Shown: positions 11,145 through 24,521, numbered from the stretch's first letter. The stretch is 64,000 nt of DNA from Scleromitrula shiraiana (GCA_028455995.1 JABELC010000010.1:1886001-1950000), one strand, 5' to 3'. The notes: generated by a model from the sequence alone, not told the origin. Made by a program: numbers and translations.

Positions 11145-12040
11145 CCCTACGGTATCACGTATTTAGGGAGCGAACTTGAATAGAATTCAATGACTTCCTT
11201 GAATGAACTTCAGGAAATCGGCTATTTTAGTGCTTGGGTATATTAAAATTTTAAATATTGATATATTAAACTTATAATTAATTAAAAGTTGAATTTTATA
11301 TAATGTAAAGTAGTTAAGTTTAAATTTAAAGATTAACTTTGGATAAATTCTGGGTAAATTTTAGCTAAAATCAATCAATTTGAAGTTATATCTAAAATGG
11401 CTTTATTGTTGATTTCAAATTATAGAATTATTCAATATAGATTTTTATTGATTAACGATTTATTTAATCTTTTATTAAATTTATATAAGTATAGTTTTAG
11501 ATTATAAAGTTATAATTATTTTTATATAATTGATTTTTTTTAGTTAATTTAAAGAATTAACAATTTTATTATTTTAAAAAAAATGGTTTTTTATAAAAAA
11601 TTATAGAATTTGAAAGTATATTTATATTATTTATTAATATATATTAGTATTAATTTGAGTATATTAATAATAAAAGAAATATAGAGTTAATTTTAATATA
11701 TTAACTAAATTAAGAAATAATAAAGTATATTAATTATTAATATATATTAATATATTTAAAAATAACAATATATTAATTTTGTATATAAATGTAAATAAAA
11801 ATATATTAATTTTATATACAAATATAAATAAAAATGCATTAATTTTATATATAAACGTTATATTAATTTGGTTTTATATAATTATCTAAAATAAATCTAA
11901 AAATTTAAATTGAATTTATATTAGTAAATGATTACTTTTTAAAAATCAACTTATAATGTAATTGAAATTTTAATTATAGTATGAAAATTTCCTTTTTTGA
12001 ATGGTATTCAAGAAATCCCTGAATAGGTGATACCGTAGGG
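11145..12040. mobile_element. AT-rich non-autonomous element with terminal inverted repeats
   Basis: The left end (CCCTACGGTATCACGTATTT then AGGGA) and the right end (TCCCT then GAATAGGTGATACCGTAGGG) are inverted copies, about 25 bp with two mismatches, and weaker similarity continues inward (CTTGAAT, ATTCAA). The 896-bp interior is extremely A+T-rich, dominated by TAAT/TATA/TTAATA strings, with no open frame. It is flanked on both sides by CAA (11142-11144 and 12041-12043), a possible 3-bp target duplication. The bare features fit a MITE-like DNA transposon whose interior has been eroded, perhaps by RIP. I cannot assign a superfamily; CAA is not the usual TWA of PIF/Harbinger. Confidence 0.65.
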
Positions 12041-13084
12041 CAATATACCATACACTAACATACCATCCAATTGATACAATACTACAAGCATAAATAAATA
12101 AATCATTCATTTATTCGTTATCCGCATGCAATTATTCCATACATACACTCATACCATACATACACTCATACCATACCATACCATATTCAAACCATACCAT
12201 ATTCAAACCATATTCACACTTTTTAAACATCTACTCACTTACTTATTATATTTTACTATACTATACTATACTTTACTTACGCATACACTTTTCTTATATA
12301 GATATATATACCAAACCAAACCAAACCACACCACATCACAACATAACATATCATAACACAAAAAAATCTAATCTAATCTAATCTAATCTAATTCATAATA
12401 AGATAGAAGAAACTCCAGTATACTATGTAGGTATATTATGCTATGCTATGCTATGGATGTTATGCTATGCTATAGATGTTATGCTATGCTATGCTATACT
12501 ATGCTATAAATGTTATGCTATATTATGCTAAAGAAGAGAAAAAAAGAGAAAAGAAAAGAAAACGTCTTTTCTTTCCCTCTATTATTATAGTATCATATCA
12601 TAATATCATAGTATCATAGTATCATAATATCATATCACATCACATCACATCACATCATAGCAAGCAAAGGGCAAGAGCAAAGCAAGAGCAGAAGAAAATA
12701 GAAAAAAAACAAAATATAACAAAATATAATAGAATAGAATAGAAGACCAAAACGAGATACTCCATCCATGCTTTTTATTCCAAGAACAAATCAACTAATC
12801 AACAAATCAACTAATCAATCAAACAGATAACCAAACAACCAAACAACCAAACTGCCATTCCAAACATTCATATCCAGATCCACCCACGCTATCCCATCCC
12901 ATACCATACCATATCATACCATACCATACCATACCATGCCATGAAAAATTACTCCACCCCTTTATACTCACTCACATCTCATCCCAAATAAAATCAACAT
13001 TGCCATATCATCCTCCTCACATGTCAGAATCTACCCTCTACCCTCTACCCTCTACCCCTTACCCCTACCATCTACCCCTACCAC
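12041..13084. other. intergenic, pentamer-rich repeats
   Basis: Dense simple arrays: ACCAT (about 12168-12185), CAAAC (about 12312-12327), TCTAA (about 12368-12392), GCTAT (about 12440-12510), CATAGTAT (12570-12640), CACAT (about 12636-12655), ACCAT (12901-12938), CCTCTA (13030-13060). It is the 3' flank of the coiled-coil gene. No gene is supported. Confidence 0.5.
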
Positions 13085-15321
13085 CTACCCCCTAACCGCA
13101 CTCCTCCCCCTCCCATTCCGTCCCGGCGTAACATTCCTATTCCTCGCCAAGCCAGGCGTCATCCTCCCCGGCGTGCCCGGCGTCACCCGCCCTCTACTAA
13201 CACATCTCTCGCTCTTTTCACTCCCGGACATGACTCCCGCCGGCGCACTAATATCTCTCCTCATTTCTTTCCCATTCATCTCTTTCCCATTCATACCTTT
13301 TCCATTCATACCATTTCCATTTTCATTTCCACATTCCAAGTCCCCACCTTCACTCTTCCTCCCTCCCTTAACATTCACACCCTTCTCGGCAACCAAACTC
13401 CTCGCTCTCCCCCGTCGTTCCCGTATCGTAGCTAGTGCTTCCTCTCTCGACATTGTAGGGCTGAGCGCGGGGTTGGATGAGTTATTTGGTAATGGTAATG
13501 GGAGGGTTGGTATTGAGAGGGAGAGTATTGGTGTGGTTTGTTCTTGTTTTTGTTCTTGTTCTTGGTGTGAGGGGGAGGAAGAAGATTCCGAGGCGAGTGG
13601 GATAAGGGTTGTTGTTGAGATGGTGTGGAAGGTTGGGTTTTGGTTATGGTGGTGGTGGTGGTGATGGTGATGGTGATGGGTTTGGTTTTGAGGTGGAGAT
13701 TCATCTTCCTCGTTATCTTGTTCTTGCTCTTGCTCTTGTTCTTGTTCTTGCTCTTGCTCTTGTTCTTGTTCTTGCTCTTGTTCTTGCTCTCGCTCTTGCT
13801 CTTCTTCATTTGCTACCTCCTCATTTTCAATTTCCATTTCCTCGGTTTCGGGTTCGGGTTTAGGTTCATGATCTATCTCCCTACGAAGTGTAATCGGACT
13901 TTGTAATATCGGTTCCACCTGATTCGATGATGTATTCGGGGGACTCTTCGGACTAGCATTATCGTATGTAGGATGAATCGAAGCATTCGCCTCTGATATC
14001 AAAGCCGGGGCAGGTGGTTCACAAGAAGGAGTACGAGCGTACTCGATATCTCTTCGTTTATATGTCGCATCTTCTGCTGGTTGATCAAAATGTATATCCG
14101 TATTTAATAACTTTCGTTCCGAGGATCCGAAAGTAGATTCTTCAGGTGTTGGAGTTGGTGAAATGGTTTTAAAAATTCCTTCGGATGGAATAAAAACGGT
14201 GCTTGTTCTTGGTTTTTTATGTTTTCTTGGTGATGAACTTTCGTGAGATTCGGAAGATTGTTGAGATGCTTTTGCTTCGTTGGCGGCTTTTGCTAAACAG
14301 ACGTGGAGACGACATTCCATTTCTAAAAATTCGATTCGATCGTGTGCTCGGTTTGCTCTTTGACTTTCCCATTCAAGTCTTAATCTGAGATCATCAAGTT
14401 CTTCTTCTCCTGCCGTAGATGATATAATTGTAAGTTGATCCAAAGAATTTCGAGTTTTCTTCGGTGATGTGAATTCTTCTTCGGTTGCTGATCGTGGTAA
14501 AGGTATTTGTCCTTCGGCTGCAATTCTAGCAATTTCCTCATTCTTCGCAATCGTCTTTAATGCATCTCGTTCTTGTTCCAACACCTTGATCCTCTCTTGT
14601 GATTGTGATAATTCCTCTTGCAAACCGACAAGTTGATATTTTGCAGCAAATGCTTCTTGTTCTCTATTAACACTTCGAGTCTTTTCTTGTTCTAGACCGC
14701 CTTGTACCATTCTTAATGTATCTCTTGAAGCTTTCAATTCTTCTTGTAATTTGACGATGACCGATTGTGCTTTAAACCCTTCTTTCCTAGCTCTTCGGAT
14801 TTCCTTTTCCCATAATGCTTGTGAATGCGAATGTGTTTCTTTTGATCTACCATAATTCTCCTAAGAAAATATTAGTAAAGTATAACATAGAATTGACAAA
14901 CAAAATAATATCATACCATAACACTCTCAAGTCTCTCCCCAACCTTCCTCTCCCTCTCCTTCCCCTCCTCAACCTGTCTCCTCAAAACCCTAGCCTCATC
15001 CCTATACCTCCGCATCTCACTCTCCGCCTCCTCCCTCCCAACCATGGCCCTCTTCAACGCCGCATCATTCGCTTTCCTCTCCAACTGTTTTCCCTGAAAC
15101 GCCAATGAATTAAATTGCGATATCTTTTCATGCACCGAACTATCTCTCGAATGTCTGCCTCCCCCGTTTTGTCCTCCTCCATTACCATTCCCACCTCCGC
15201 CATTAGCACTCAAGGTGGGAGATTGCGGTAATTCCCATTGCCGTTGTTGATTTATTCGTTCGGGGGATACTTGATATAATGGTGTTCCCGGAGACCCAGG
15301 AATTCTTTTCGGTGAATCCAT
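13085..15321 (-). CDS. long coiled-coil protein, possibly TINC/NIMA-interacting-like
   Basis: Two exons, 15321-14917 and 14860-13085, joined in phase 0 across a 56-bp intron (GTATGA...TTCTTAG), give 726 residues. The N-terminus has SP/TP-rich motifs (S-P-K-R-I-P-G-S-P-G-T-P, Q-V-S-P-E-R-I). Residues about 65-345 are mostly heptad-like Glu/Lys/Arg/Leu coiled coil. The rest is disordered, with a run of about 15 Glu-Gln pairs, a poly-His tract, N-G-K-G/E-M repeats and a basic TP-rich end (G-R-V-T-P-G-T-P-G-R-M-T-P-G). SP/TP motifs suggest mitotic kinase substrates. Filamentous fungi have coiled-coil NIMA-interacting or spindle-pole proteins with a similar start, but that assignment is from memory of the general pattern and weak. 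The gene model is strong. Confidence 0.7.
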
Positions 15322-16760
15322 TGTTGGATTTCTTATTGTTTCGTATCGTATCGTATCTTATCGTATCGAGGAAATCGATTTACATATGTATTATAAGGTT
15401 TTTTTCTTTATGCTGTACTTATCGCAATTGAAAAAATCATGGAGAATTGGTTTGCTCCGTGAGAAAATATTGTAGGTCCGAGCTTCTTAATTATTTTTGT
15501 TTACTTTTGGATTTATCATCAAATTTTGGTTAGATTGGTTACCGGGAGAACGATAGAGAACGATAGAGAACGATAGACAGTATCAAACTTTGCTATCAAT
15601 TTTGGAGTAATGTTGAGTAGAAGTTTATTAGTGAAGAAGGGAATGGTTTGGATGAAGAGCATTGAATGAGAAGACTATTTATCGTCAAAAAATTTACTAT
15701 TAGAATTATCGCAATTGATAGATATTGTTTAGATTGAAGGTTTTCTTTTTTTGATATAAAATAAATAATATATCACATGTTCATTTATCGAGTTAAGTTA
15801 CTCACAAGGGTTGATTTACATGTATGTTCAACAATATAAAGGCATTATCTGGATGATTATATATGATATTAATTTTAATTTATTATGGAGAAATACTAGT
15901 AGAATAAAATAAAATTATTTTCGACAATTCTTTTAATAAATATTTAACTATGATGGAATAAATATATAAAGTTATTTTTAGTAATTCTCTCGAATACTTC
16001 AAGTTAACTATAAAATAAATATATAAAACTATCATGATCTTCAACAATTATTTCGAATACTTATTACTAGTATTAGTCTTTTCTTTCTATCTAAGCTACC
16101 AGTACTAAGTAGATACTAGTAAATGTATCGAATAATGAGGTTCAATTCAAAGCAAACCATTGAGATATAAAAAATAACTTATGGTTACAATACAATACAA
16201 TGCAATACAATGCAATACAGTCTTAAGAGTACAATAAAGTTCTAGAAGCTAGAGTACAATAAAATCAAAGAAAAAACGATTCAGCACTAATAGACAGAAA
16301 TTTTCAATTTCATACACTGATACTGATACTGATACTGATACTGATGCCGTTGAAGGTTTATTTACGTAGATACTAGTATTAAATCAATCAGAAATAGATC
16401 ATAGGGAATAATTACCCCTTTCTAGTAATCCTTAGTTACTTACTATGTAGATAGATACAGTAAAGTACTGTATTGTATGAGTACTTCTTTTTCTCTCAAT
16501 TCAATAGAATCTCATTTTTTAAAGCCTAAGGAGAACTTTTCATATACTAAAATAATTAGATAGAGAGATGAAGAGGGAGAGGAAAGTAGTAATAGAAATT
16601 AACTATTATGTGTCTAGTAGCTAGTAAAAAGCCATTCAATCGAAGAGTTTTATAGTTCTTAGAACTACTGTAAGTTCAAGTTCATAAGATAATAAACAAA
16701 TAAATAAATAAATTCATTATCAATATAAAGTCTCTTACCACTAAAATTAAAACGAATAAC

Positions 16761-16851
16761 TATAACGATGAATTATAACGATGAATTATAACGATGAATT
16801 ATAACGATGAATTATAACGATGAATTATAACGATGAATTATAACGATGAAT
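16761..16851. repeat. perfect 13-bp minisatellite, seven copies
   Basis: Seven head-to-tail copies of TATAACGATGAAT without a mismatch, running into TATAATTAT. It lies about 430 bp upstream of the ADP/ATP carrier start. Confidence 0.95.
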
Positions 16852-17074
16852 TATAATTATAAAATAAGTTATAACTATAACCCTAAAAATTACCATTATA
16901 TTAAAGCAAAAAGGAAAAACTTGAAGTAAGAGATGTTCTGAAGCAAGAAAAGAAAAGAAAATAAAAGAAAAAAAAAAAAAAAAAATGGAAAAAATCCTCA
17001 TATCCAGTCCGATTGTTAGATTATTATAAACTAATTCACACTAAACTCTATTAGTCTACGCTCTGTGGGTAATT

Positions 17075-17280
17075 TCGGAACTGTCCTTCTTCTTCTTTTC
17101 CCTCTTTCCCTCTTAAACATAAAATCTTTTTTTTTTCCTTCTCTCGTTGTTGAATTCCTCTTACAAAAAAAAAAACAATCTATCTTTCTACTTCTTCTAC
17201 CTTTTTAACCCTTCTCCTCTCAATCCTTCTTTTTCAAAAGATCATACAGATCAACCAAAAAAAAAAAATAATAATTCAAG
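17075..17280 (+). promoter_or_regulatory. pyrimidine-rich promoter/leader of ADP/ATP carrier
   Basis: Strongly C/T-rich (TTCTTCTTCTTTTCCCTC and similar) ending in an A-rich leader directly before the ATG at 17281. Pyrimidine tracts like this mark highly expressed fungal genes; promoter function here is inferred. Confidence 0.4.
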
Positions 17281-18976
17281 ATGAGCAACGTTCAACCAAA
17301 GAAGGAGTCCGTCATGGGCGTGTAAGTTATTTTGAATTTTTGAAGTTTTGAAGTTTTTTTCGTTGTTCTTTTTCCCTTATGATTGTGCGAGTGGGGGAGG
17401 GACCAGCTTTCAATTTGACTACTATATGTTGGATATCAATATCTTCATCAATATTTTCTTCGAAAAGGATATGGAGATATCAATTGGATACAATATCAAT
17501 GATATCAAGTTTCATATCATCATTTATTGATACTTTACCAACTTTCTACCATTGATAAAATTCAATGGCTTCCATCGTTATCAAGATTTCTTCAAGCCAC
17601 CATTTCATTCTTTTCATATTACCAACTATGATACTATGATACTGACCTTTATTTCAATAGTCCTCCTTTCGTTATTGATTTCTTGAGTATGTCTATCCTA
17701 AAAGCTTCCTATCTCGATCAAATACCATAATTCTTTCCGATGGAATTTTACAAATGGATGGATCTTGGAAGGCATTTCTTTATATACACATTACAGTTAC
17801 TAATGTGCGATGAATAGTGGGTGGTGTTTCCGCTGCCGTCTCCAAGACTGCTGCTGCTCCTATCGAGCGTGTTAAGCTCTTGATCCAAAACCAGGTATGT
17901 TTTGGTATCTTTTTATAATTCTTCATCAATTTATCCATTCGGATGCATCAATTCGACTATACATATGTATAAATCGTAAAGATGCATATTTCCGTCTACC
18001 CCAATCTATTTTTTCCCGTCTTATCATAGTCTAGATGAAATCTATCATCAAATCATGATACACCTACAATTTATCTTCAATTACATATACTAATTCAAAT
18101 CTTTCTATAGGATGAGATGTTGAAGTCCGGTCGTCTTGACCGCAAATACGATGGTATCGTTGAGTGCTTCAAGCGTACCACTGCACAAGAAGGTGTTGCC
18201 TCCTTATGGAGAGGTAACACTGCCAACGTCATCCGTTATTTCCCAACTCAAGCCTTGAACTTCGCTTTCCGTGATACCTACAAGGCCATGTTCGCTTTCA
18301 AGAAGGAGCGTGATGGATACGCCAAGTGGATGATGGGTAACTTGGCATCTGGTGGTGTAAGTAAAAAAAAAATCTCTGGAAAATATCTTAAGCGGTTAAA
18401 AACAAATTCTAATCATTATTATAGGCTGCTGGTGCCACTTCCCTTCTCTTCGTCTACTCCCTCGATTACGCCCGTACCCGTCTTGCCAACGATAACAAGA
18501 ACGCTAAGACTGGTGGTGCTCGTCAATTCAACGGTTTGGTAGATGTTTACAAGAAGACCCTCGCCTCTGATGGTATCTCTGGTCTTTACCGTGGTTTCGG
18601 TCCTTCCGTTGCTGGTATCGTTGTTTACCGTGGTCTTTACTTCGGTATGTACGACTCCATCAAGCCAGTCGTCCTTGTTGGTCCTCTTGAGGGTAACTTC
18701 CTTGCTTCCTTCTTGCTCGGATGGACTGTTACTACTGGTGCTGGTATCGCTTCTTACCCATTGGATACCATCCGTCGTCGTATGATGATGACTTCTGGTG
18801 AGGCCGTTAAGTACAAGAGTTCCATGGATGCTGGTCGTCAAATCATCGCCAAGGAGGGTGTTAAGTCTCTCTTCAAGGGTGCTGGTGCCAACATTCTCCG
18901 TGGTGTTGCAGGTGCTGGTGTCTTGTCCATCTACGATCAAATGCAAGTCTTGATGTTCGGAAAGGCTTTCAAATAG
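17281..18976 (+). CDS. mitochondrial ADP/ATP carrier
   Basis: Five exons: 17281-17321, 17661-17686, 17818-17894, 18111-18356 and 18425-18976, all in phase, give 313 residues. It exchanges cytosolic ADP for matrix ATP across the inner mitochondrial membrane. The sequence shows the three tandem carrier repeats, each with a P-x-[DE]-x-x-[KR] motif (P-I-E-R-V-K, S-L-D-Y-A-R, P-L-D-T-I-R), and the nucleotide-carrier signature R-R-R-M-M-M at residues 247-252. Exon 2 is only 26 bp. Four introns, three of them in the first 50 codons, are typical for this gene in ascomycetes. Third codon positions favour C/T more strongly than in the neighbours, consistent with high expression. Function is certain by family. 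Confidence 0.97.
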
Positions 18977-20186
18977 ATGATTCGCGCATGTATGTAGTAG
19001 ACAAGGATGACTTATCAGGAGAGATTGGTGAGTTGGATTGATTTAAAGTTGATGGATTCAATGATAATGCGGGCTCTGGTGGTTAACGTAAAACTTGAGT
19101 GCTGGCCGGGGGTGGTTGTGTAGTGTCGTGGTTGAGAATACGGCAAAAATGGTGGAAGTTGTTACAATAAAAGAAAACAAAAACATGATTTCCATTTGAT
19201 TATGGAAGCTTGTTTGTTTGATTTTTTCTTTTAAGGACAACTTGCAGTGTAATTTTTTTTTTGAAGTTAAAAAAGCCGTTAGTTATTACTTCAATCACTG
19301 CTGTACTTTATTACCTAGGCAATACTTTTTCTCCCTTCTTTTGATATTTGATATTTGACTGACTATTACTTTGACTTTATTTATATATTTGTATTTGTAT
19401 CTATATTGTGATATGATGTGATGTGATGATGTGTGTGTATATATGTATGTATGTATATATGTATGTTAAACGTAACATGTTGAATATTTATATCAAATAG
19501 ATGGATAGATGGATGGAGGGATAAATAGATAGATGGATGAATGAATGAATGAATAGATAGATGAATAGATGAATAGATGAATAGATGAATGAATGAATAG
19601 ATAGATGGATAAATAAATATATATACGAGTACGTCCGAGTCAAATATAAATAAATAGTCCCCCTATAATTATAACTAGGACTATAATATAATATAATATA
19701 ATATAATATAATATAATATAACATAACATAACATAACAGTCTTCAAGTTCAAGTTGCAACTTTGATTGAAAAAGAATATATTAATTAATTAGTTGGTGAA
19801 TTGATTAATTAGTTGGTGAATTGGTTAATTGATTAAGTGATTAATTGATTAATTGGTGAATATAACTTGAAGTTAATGACTCGTCTCAAGAACTTGAAAA
19901 AAAAGGTAGTGAGATAATAGTAGAGGAACTTGAAAGGGATCGATGGGAATAGATGGGAGGGATGGGAGGGATGTTTATTGTATTGTATGATTGATTATGT
20001 GATTGATTATATGATTTTATTGTATGATTTTATTGTATGATATATCCTAACAGTGCGAGTTTTCAAGTTCGACATGTTGGATCTTGATTGATGGATGGTT
20101 TTGTTTATTTGCGTTTGAGAACTATTGGTGAGCGTGGGATATTATATGGGATGTGGTATTGTGGTATCATGTTCTCATATGAATAG

Positions 20187-20220
<34 letters not shown>

Positions 20221-23200
20221 AGGAGAAGCGAATGAATGATCGAGCTGCTGCTGCTGCTGGTGTGGATATGAGAGGACAGGGTGGGTGTATTTTAGTATCA
20301 GGATGGAAGAATAAAGAATAAAGAATAAAGAATAAAGGGCGGGAAGGGTTTGGAACGTTCGTGTTAGCATGATGTTTGTAGATGGATTTATGGCTCTTGA
20401 ATGGTATGTGAGAGATATGTGAGAGATATGTGAGAGATATGGGAAGGGAGGATTAAAGAATTGTGGGAGGTTATAGTCATAGTCATAGTCATAGTCTTAT
20501 GGTTGATTGGTGGGATGAGATGATGGGGAGGGAGGCAAATCAGTGGGAATATTATATGCTTCTGTTTTGGGGTAGGAGGATCAGAGGATGAGAGGATGAG
20601 AGGATGAGAGGATGAGAGGATGAGGGGGAGTTTAGAGGTTATGTCATATTGACTGTGCATTTGAATTTTGAAAGATGTATTAAGAGAAGAAGAGAGAGGG
20701 AATTTCAAGTCGAAAGAACGATAGATGGAGATTGTTTGCAAGTAGAGTAGTAAAGAGTGATGGCTGGATGCGATAATGATATTGGCTGGAGAATTGGGAT
20801 GGATTTATGAAAGATGTAAGTGAGAGATGAGAGAGGAGAGGAGTTGTGAAACTATTAGGACGGAGATTGATAATGGCGAGGTAGAGTGAGTAGGGTGACG
20901 AGAAAGAAAGCAGAGAAGGGGAATGTGTGTTTTATCCTCGGATAGAAAGATGAGAAGGTGAGGGGTGTATCAAGGGAGGTCTTGGTATGATATTGACTGG
21001 GTGTTGGAAATAAAAAAGATATGAAAGGGAAGAGGAGCTGGGAATAGGGGCAGTAAGTAATAGTGGTGAGGTAGGATGGTGGAATGAGATGATGAGACTC
21101 TCTTGGGGAGAAAGCCTGAGAGATGGTTATAATGATATTGCTTGTGCTCTTAAATTTTGAAAGATATGAGAGAGGGGAGGAGAGATAAGAGGAAGGAAGG
21201 GAGCTAAAAGTGATGAGGTAGGGTGGGTGGGGTGAGATAACGAAGTTGAATGGTATGTTTGGTGGTGATACATGATTGATGGAAAGGCGTTTTGTAGTGA
21301 TTGATGAATACGGGGGAGTGTGAGTGCGACTATGATTGCGAGGTTGAAAATGATCAAGCAACTATAATATCACAATATCTAGATATTCAAAGCAAACTAG
21401 CCTTATATATTTGAATATTTATATTTAAACAGACATTGAAGAGGACTTTCACCAAAATATATTCAACTGTTTAATATTCGAATAGATATTAGAAAATAGA
21501 TTATTTCACGAGAGATTGAATAATCTAAGTGATGAGTTGAGAATGATGTAGTTTCAAAAAATACATTATTCCATATGTTATGCAAGACTTGCATTTATTT
21601 GGCTTCTTTTTGGCGGCTATCTCTGCTCATGATGAATATAATTGTTATATGAGATAGATGGAATATTTCCGTAAGGCTTTCCAAGCCTGATAGGAATAAT
21701 AAAGGGTTTTGATATGAATGGGTATGAGATGTGATATTTGGGCTGGCTGAAGTGAACCGCATCTTTCACTCTTGTCTCTATTTGATTGTTGAAGTCTTTT
21801 GCTAGAGATATGCCCTGTGATATTGGCCTGTGTATACTGCATAAATCGAAAGAAGTAACAATAATGGTCATTTTTGAAGTGAAGGTTGCATAACTTAGGC
21901 TTCAGGATGTATACGTTGGATTCATCAACTTCTATTTTCAGATTATAAATAATCACCGGAATACACAAGATGATTAGGAACAGTGAAAGTATCCCGGAGT
22001 AACACATTGAATTGATCAAAGGATATTGGTATCTGGTAACCAGTAAAATCCTGTTGCATTTAAATTCTGATGTGCGTCAAATTCTCCAACTGCAGCCACA
22101 ACTCGAGGAAATATACATGGGACAAATACCAACAATACAACACTATAACATGACAATGCAAGGGTACAAACAGGAAGTGAATGCGAATGTTATCAATAGC
22201 TCGTACATGAATCCTTACTTTATTTCGCTGATATCAGACTAAACGACGCAGCATGATCATGAAGCAACAAAGTCTCATGAGAATGAATGGATGTTATGAA
22301 TTCTTGTGCCAATGGGCCGCATTCATGCGGGCCAAAGTCTGTCACCCTACAGAAAAGCAGTAAGTTGTCTAACGATTAACAAATCAACTAGGATTCGAAT
22401 CCTTCTTAATAACCAAGAACATTGTATGTAGGTCTTAATTGAAAGTTGTAAAGGAAGTCCGGGGAGAGTGACCGAGAAGCCGATACTGGACCGAACCGAC
22501 CATATTGACCGACGTGGGTTGTTCTCGACCTTTACAATGTTCCATCCACTTGGATCTGGTCTCAATTGGTTCGGGGTTGAAATTCCATCAATGATACGAA
22601 GTAAGTGAAGGTGGTTGTGTGTTTGGAAATGCGGTGGTTGTAGTGAGTGTGCATAATATGCTGGCTGCACTTTTAATTGAACATTATGCAGCATGATGAC
22701 CAGTTTCATCAAGACTTTCTGCAAGTCAAGACACTTGCTTGAAAAGTCGTATTGATTTGGGTGAATTCCTTCTTCATGCACGCGTAGAAGTCGTATCTAT
22801 CACATCTTTCTGGTTTTTTGAGTGGTTTGAAGAAAGCGATTGATAGAAATCTCTCCATAATCCAAAGTAATCTGTGGTGGATTTGAATCCCACTTCAATA
22901 GTGGTGCAATGTGGTTCCAAGAAAACAGGACATGGAATTCAAAGTATCAAGAAATAAAAGACAACAACATGCCTGCAGTCCTTTTTTCCAGTCAAACTTG
23001 CATGGAAAGAAACTTCGGATGTATCTTCGGAAGTTGGGACCGAAATGAGTACCGAATACTAGGTCTTACTCGTATACGAGTATGGTGCAATAGGAGTATA
23101 TCTTATGAACTAACGGGAAGATATCTTGGCTGACCATCGGTCAGAAATATTTCCTTCAATGTTGTCACAAAAGACAGGTACTGGATTACCAATTTACCGG

Positions 23201-24521
23201 GTCATAACAATGTTCTACATCACGAAAGATGTGGAGCCATAACAAGAAGGAGTATGTTGTATAACCAACTGTTGATAACGCAACACCAACTACTATTGGT
23301 GTATGAGGCGGTAAATCCCAGGACAATGGTAAGGCTGTAGATTGGATGATGCGACGTGAGATAATGGAAGTTGATAGATGTCGAAAGTGTTGGAGCCCAA
23401 GTCGACTTGGGTATCAAATCCGAGTTGTTAGAACCTTTCATTCAGACGAGGGTTTAGATTAACTACACATACCCGTTGTATATTTCCATCGACAGGGTAT
23501 CATACCAACACGAAAAGGAACACGAAAGAAGTGATAGATTCTTGCAAAATTGTGAAGATATTATGTATGTTGTGTTGATACATCAATGGTAAGAGTGTGA
23601 CATGCGGTAAGGCAGTTTCGTAATATGGATGAATCGTTCAGCTTGACCAAATATGAAGAAGATAAAGAATAACCCGTACGTGCATATGAAGAATGGGTGA
23701 TGAAGAAGTAATGTGTTGATACTTGAAGGCCAAGAGTATCAACAACGGTAGGCGGTTTCCAGATTGGTCATGAATCAGTGACAAGTGACCTTTTTAACAT
23801 GGGAATATGCATGCATACATAACCCCTCCTTCATGTACTTAAGCATCCATTGTTAAGCAGATATACCATGCAGTGACAAGTCTTAACAAGAGATCATATT
23901 GGTTTCCATCGAAGTTCGCGAACCATCTCCTTGGGATTGGTAGTAGGGCACGTGAATGTGTAGGGGAGTAGCCGCCCAGTAGGTAGGGGATATTTGGGAT
24001 CTCATGCAAGGTCCCTTAGCCTCTTATAAAATAACACTAACCCTCTTGAAAAAGACATTCAAGGATTATCTTCAGTAATCCTTGAGTTCTCGCCTTAATT
24101 GAACCAAATAGGTAACCGATTTGAGCAAGTTCATTGGTCTTACTATATGACTAATCATATATTTATCTACTCGTAAACGATTCAGTTGTACTCTATTCTT
24201 GTATACAAACAAACTCGCTTTACTCCAAAATAACGGTACAATCTACGTGCTATCCCGCCAACAATGCACACCGGTCATATATATCCAGGGATGAGAGGAC
24301 ATTCTAGCAGCTTATTGGGGGAACTACAAATATTCTCAAACAGATGATGATATCGCCTAGATGTGGCCTCAAGTGAGGCATACTCCGTTTGCGAACCATA
24401 AGAGGCTCAACGTATGATGAAGGGAGGTATAAAGATCCCTTCATCGCTCATATGTTTTTTAATCAACCTCATTCCATTCCTATCTTTTCTATTTTTCCAT
24501 CATCGGCCTCTTGGATTCATC
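18977..24521. other. 5.5-kb gene-poor region
   Basis: Starts with the carrier's 3' UTR. 19490-19740 holds ATAG/ATGA/TAATA simple repeats; 19780-19860 an (ATTAGTTGGTGA)-like array; 20160-20215 a GATA/GA array; 20580-20620 a GAGGAT array; 20640-21280 degenerate longer repeats. From about 21360 to 24410 base composition is ordinary, but no frame over about 145 codons occurs, nor a convincing multi-exon chain. Frames at 22347-22781 (-) and 22909-23133 (+) carry no recognisable motif. It may be non-coding RNA or relic DNA. Confidence 0.45.
20640..21280. repeat. degenerate tandem repeat, unit about 140-210 bp
   Basis: A motif order recurs three to four times: TGATATTG-CTG (20775, 20987, 21132; weaker TCATATTGACTG at 20643), then TGAAAGAT-T, a GAGAG/GAGGAG purine block, then GTGATGAGGTAGGRTGG-like sequence (about 20875, 21063, 21210). 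Copies are diverged and of unequal length. Confidence 0.5.

Larger units (their letters stand above)
15322..17280. other. intergenic, divergent promoter region
   Basis: Lies between the divergent coiled-coil (-) and ADP/ATP carrier (+) genes. AT-rich, with a CGTAT array (about 15340-15362), three GAACGATAGA copies (about 15551-15580), GATACT copies (about 16318-16342), the 13-bp array at 16761-16851 and a pyrimidine-rich tract (about 17080-17235) before the carrier ATG. No gene is seen. Confidence 0.5.

Noticed and set aside
18419..18946. 175-codon minus frame
   Set aside because: Antisense shadow of the ADP/ATP carrier exon 5.
22347..22781. 144-codon minus frame in the gene-poor region
   Set aside because: No motif, no splice-supported extension, and codon use not unlike random AT-balanced DNA.
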